Source: Nitrospinaceae bacterium
GTDB taxonomy: Bacteria; Nitrospinota; Nitrospinia; Nitrospinales; VA-1
Length of the DNA: 7,071 nucleotides
Reading direction: 5' to 3'
Assembly (NCBI GenBank): GCA_012961055.1
Contig: DUAA01000215.1
Location: 5,436 to 12,506, forward strand
The notes beneath the pieces were generated by a model. The model saw nothing but the letters and a program-made list of their open reading frames with translations, was not told the DNA's origin and did not search any database. The position numbers were made by a program, and so were the translations under genes. Below, piece by piece: positions 5,583 to 7,071 of the stretch; position 1 is the first letter of the stretch; every line of letters starts with the position of its first letter.

Positions 5583-5596
5583 TAGATGCACATCTA
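5583..5596. repeat. Inverted repeat TAGATG-N2-CATCTA in the ispD leader
   Basis: Two exact six-base arms surround a two-base centre. It lies 14 bases from the 16-bp palindrome, with 29 bases between centres, and seven bases from the T run of the radA terminator. It could be a second operator half-site pair or a small leader hairpin. Alone a repeat this size would be weak evidence; its interest comes from its neighbour. Confidence 0.35.
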
Positions 5597-5603
5597 TGGT
5601 GTT

Positions 5604-5639
5604 AAAAAAAACCGGGCAAGCCATAGGAAATTTCACCCG
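5604..5639 (-). terminator. Intrinsic terminator of radA
   Basis: On the minus strand CGGGTGA (5639-5633) pairs with TTGCCCG (5619-5613): five Watson-Crick pairs and two wobbles, with a 13-base loop. It is followed by one G and eight T (5611-5604). It begins nine bases after the radA stop codon, on the correct strand, and is the most convincing terminator in the window. It probably separates radA from ispD transcription, at least partly. Confidence 0.8.
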
Positions 5640-5648
5640 ATTGTAAGA

Positions 5649-7016
5649 TTAAAACAACTGTTCAAAAACATTCGAAAGATTTTTCACAAAGCACAACTCA
5701 ATACCTTCATCGGGCAAATTCTTCGTTTGTTTCGCAGAATGGGGAATAACACAACGTTTGAAACCAAGTCTTCTTGCTTCGATAATCCGCGCATCCAACT
5801 GCACGACCGAGCGCACTTCCCCTGTCAAACCCACCTCCCCGATCAAAACCGTTAACGGGTCAATCACCTTGTCACGAAAGCTACTGGCTATAGCTGCCGC
5901 TACAGCTAAGTCCAGAGCCGGTTCGGTAATCTTTATTCCTCCTGCAAGATTCACGAAAATATCTTCACCTCGCAAATTGAGTTCCAACCGTTTTTCCATT
6001 ATAGCTATCAATAGAGACATCCGATTATGGTCAAAACCCGTGGACATTCTTCTCGGCATTCCAATGGAGGAAGACGTACTGACAAGAGCTTGAACTTCGA
6101 CCAGCATAGTACGACTGCCCTCCAGAGTGGCTGAGATAGTTGAACCCGATGAGTCCTCTGGCCTCTCAGACAAAAACCATTCAGAAGGATTTTTTACTGG
6201 CACCAAGCCCTCTGGCATCATTTGAAAAACCCCAATTTCCGGAGTGGGTCCAAACCGGTTTTTAGTTGCTCTTAGAGCTCTATATGTATGGCCTCGCTCC
6301 CCTTCAAAATAGACGACCGTATCCACAATGTGCTCTAATGATTTTGGACCTGCTATCGCGCCATCTTTATTAATGTGACCGATCAAAAGAGTTGGAATAT
6401 TTCGATACTTAATCGCCTGGAAAACTTTGAAAGCCACTTCCCTAACTTGGCCAATGCTTCCTGGAGCAGACTGCAAATCAGAAGTGTAAAAAGTTTGCAC
6501 CGAATCTAAAACCAAAACATCTGGTTTTATTTTATCTACTAACTTAAGAATCTCCTCCACACAAATTTCGGAACAGACCAGTAAGTTTTCCGACAATGCA
6601 TTGAGGCGCTCCGCGCGGAGTTTTATTTGGGGGGCCGACTCCTCCCCAGAAACATACAGAACTTTATTTCCACGCCGAGCCAAATGACCCATACATTGCA
6701 AAGTGATGGTTGACTTTCCAATGCCCGGTTCTCCTCCAATCAGGATTAGCGAACCCTCAAGCATACCCCCGCCCAAAACTCGGTCAAACTCTTCGATTCC
6801 AGTCGTTAGACGGTTCTCTACAATGGACTGAACTGCTGTAATTGGAATCGTTTTTGAGGGGACTAAGCTTCGTTTCGAATTACGTAAATTCGATGACTGG
6901 CGTAAAGCCTCTTCCACAAAACTGTTCCAAGCTAGACATTCGGAACACTTCCCCATCCACTTAGGGGTCTGGTGTCCACATTTCTGACAAACAAAAATAG
7001 TCGTGATTTTAGCCAT
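5649..7016 (-). CDS. radA: DNA repair protein RadA (Sms), branch-migration ATPase
   Basis: RadA is a RecA-like, DnaB-type helicase that extends and processes recombination intermediates alongside RecA. The 455 residues match the family length, and all parts are present in order: a C4 zinc finger (Cys10, 13, 24, 27, in the CQKCG...CSEC pattern), Walker A GGEPGIGKST (94-103), Walker B DVLVLDS (166-172), the RadA-specific KNRFG (252-256), and a Lon-protease-like C-terminal domain (about 290-455) with GEVGLTGEVR. ATG 7016 is fixed by an in-frame TGA eight codons upstream with no start codon between; there is no Shine-Dalgarno sequence. The gene has its own terminator. The 55 bases before it contain TTGACC (7052-7047), a possible -35 element, but no good -10 at the right distance. 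No truncation, frameshift or odd residue was seen. Confidence 0.98.
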   Translation of the reverse strand: MAKITTIFVCQKCGHQTPKWMGKCSECLAWNSFVEEALRQSSNLRNSKRSLVPSKTIPITAVQSIVENRLTTGIEEFDRVLGGGMLEGSLILIGGEPGIGKSTITLQCMGHLARRGNKVLYVSGEESAPQIKLRAERLNALSENLLVCSEICVEEILKLVDKIKPDVLVLDSVQTFYTSDLQSAPGSIGQVREVAFKVFQAIKYRNIPTLLIGHINKDGAIAGPKSLEHIVDTVVYFEGERGHTYRALRATKNRFGPTPEIGVFQMMPEGLVPVKNPSEWFLSERPEDSSGSTISATLEGSRTMLVEVQALVSTSSSIGMPRRMSTGFDHNRMSLLIAIMEKRLELNLRGEDIFVNLAGGIKITEPALDLAVAAAIASSFRDKVIDPLTVLIGEVGLTGEVRSVVQLDARIIEARRLGFKRCVIPHSAKQTKNLPDEGIELCFVKNLSNVFEQLF

Positions 7017-7071
7017 AGCGGGGTAGACAAGAGGGATTCAGAAAATGGTCAAACTTGAAAGCAAAACTAAT

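Noticed and set aside
5586..6093. Plus-strand open frames (5586-5855 and 5758-6093) over the radA 3' end
   Set aside because: Antisense to the Lon-like domain of RadA; the first also crosses the radA terminator.
7030..7052. Promoter for radA: TTGACC on the minus strand with a -10 17 bases on
   Set aside because: The -10 position reads TGTCTA, matching the consensus at two places only.
1..7071. Novel defence or mobile system
   Set aside because: All seven genes belong to known housekeeping or metabolic families; there are no transposase, integrase, CRISPR repeat, toxin-antitoxin or tRNA signatures.

Overview
The window holds seven protein-coding genes of ordinary bacterial chromosome type, packed tightly, with no tRNA, rRNA, insertion sequence, CRISPR array or phage gene. 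By eye the base composition is mid-40s % GC. The set (queE, mutY, a CDF metal transporter, a bacterial deoxyhypusine-synthase-like gene, bcp, ispD, radA) fits a free-living bacterium with the MEP isoprenoid pathway and deazapurine synthesis. A Nitrospinota- or Deltaproteobacteria-like lineage is my guess from the protein flavour; the window does not prove a phylum.

Layout: the left part (1-2922) is read rightward. It has the 3' end of queE (cut by the window edge), then mutY, then a cation diffusion facilitator, with gaps of 71 and 73 bases. The right part (3005-7016) is read leftward: radA, ispD, bcp, then the deoxyhypusine-synthase-like gene. The two sets converge at 2923-3004. A hairpin plus T8 that could end the rightward transcript lies inside the 3' end of the leftward gene. 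radA has a convincing intrinsic terminator of its own, so ispD probably needs a separate promoter; the short ispD leader carries two palindromes.

The genes do not form one pathway. MutY and RadA maintain DNA (oxidised-guanine mispairs; recombination intermediates). Bcp removes peroxides, so with MutY it is a loosely related oxidative-stress pair. QueE makes the deazaguanine precursor of queuosine or deazapurine DNA marks. IspD makes isoprenoid precursors. The CDF protein exports divalent metal. The deoxyhypusine-synthase homologue probably acts on polyamines, since bacteria lack eIF5A.

I see no new multi-gene system here. The points most worth a second look are the interleaved base-pairing potential upstream of the deoxyhypusine-synthase-like gene, the second C-terminal domain of the CDF protein that has lost its metal ligands, the complete Nudix box in MutY, and the twin palindromes before ispD.
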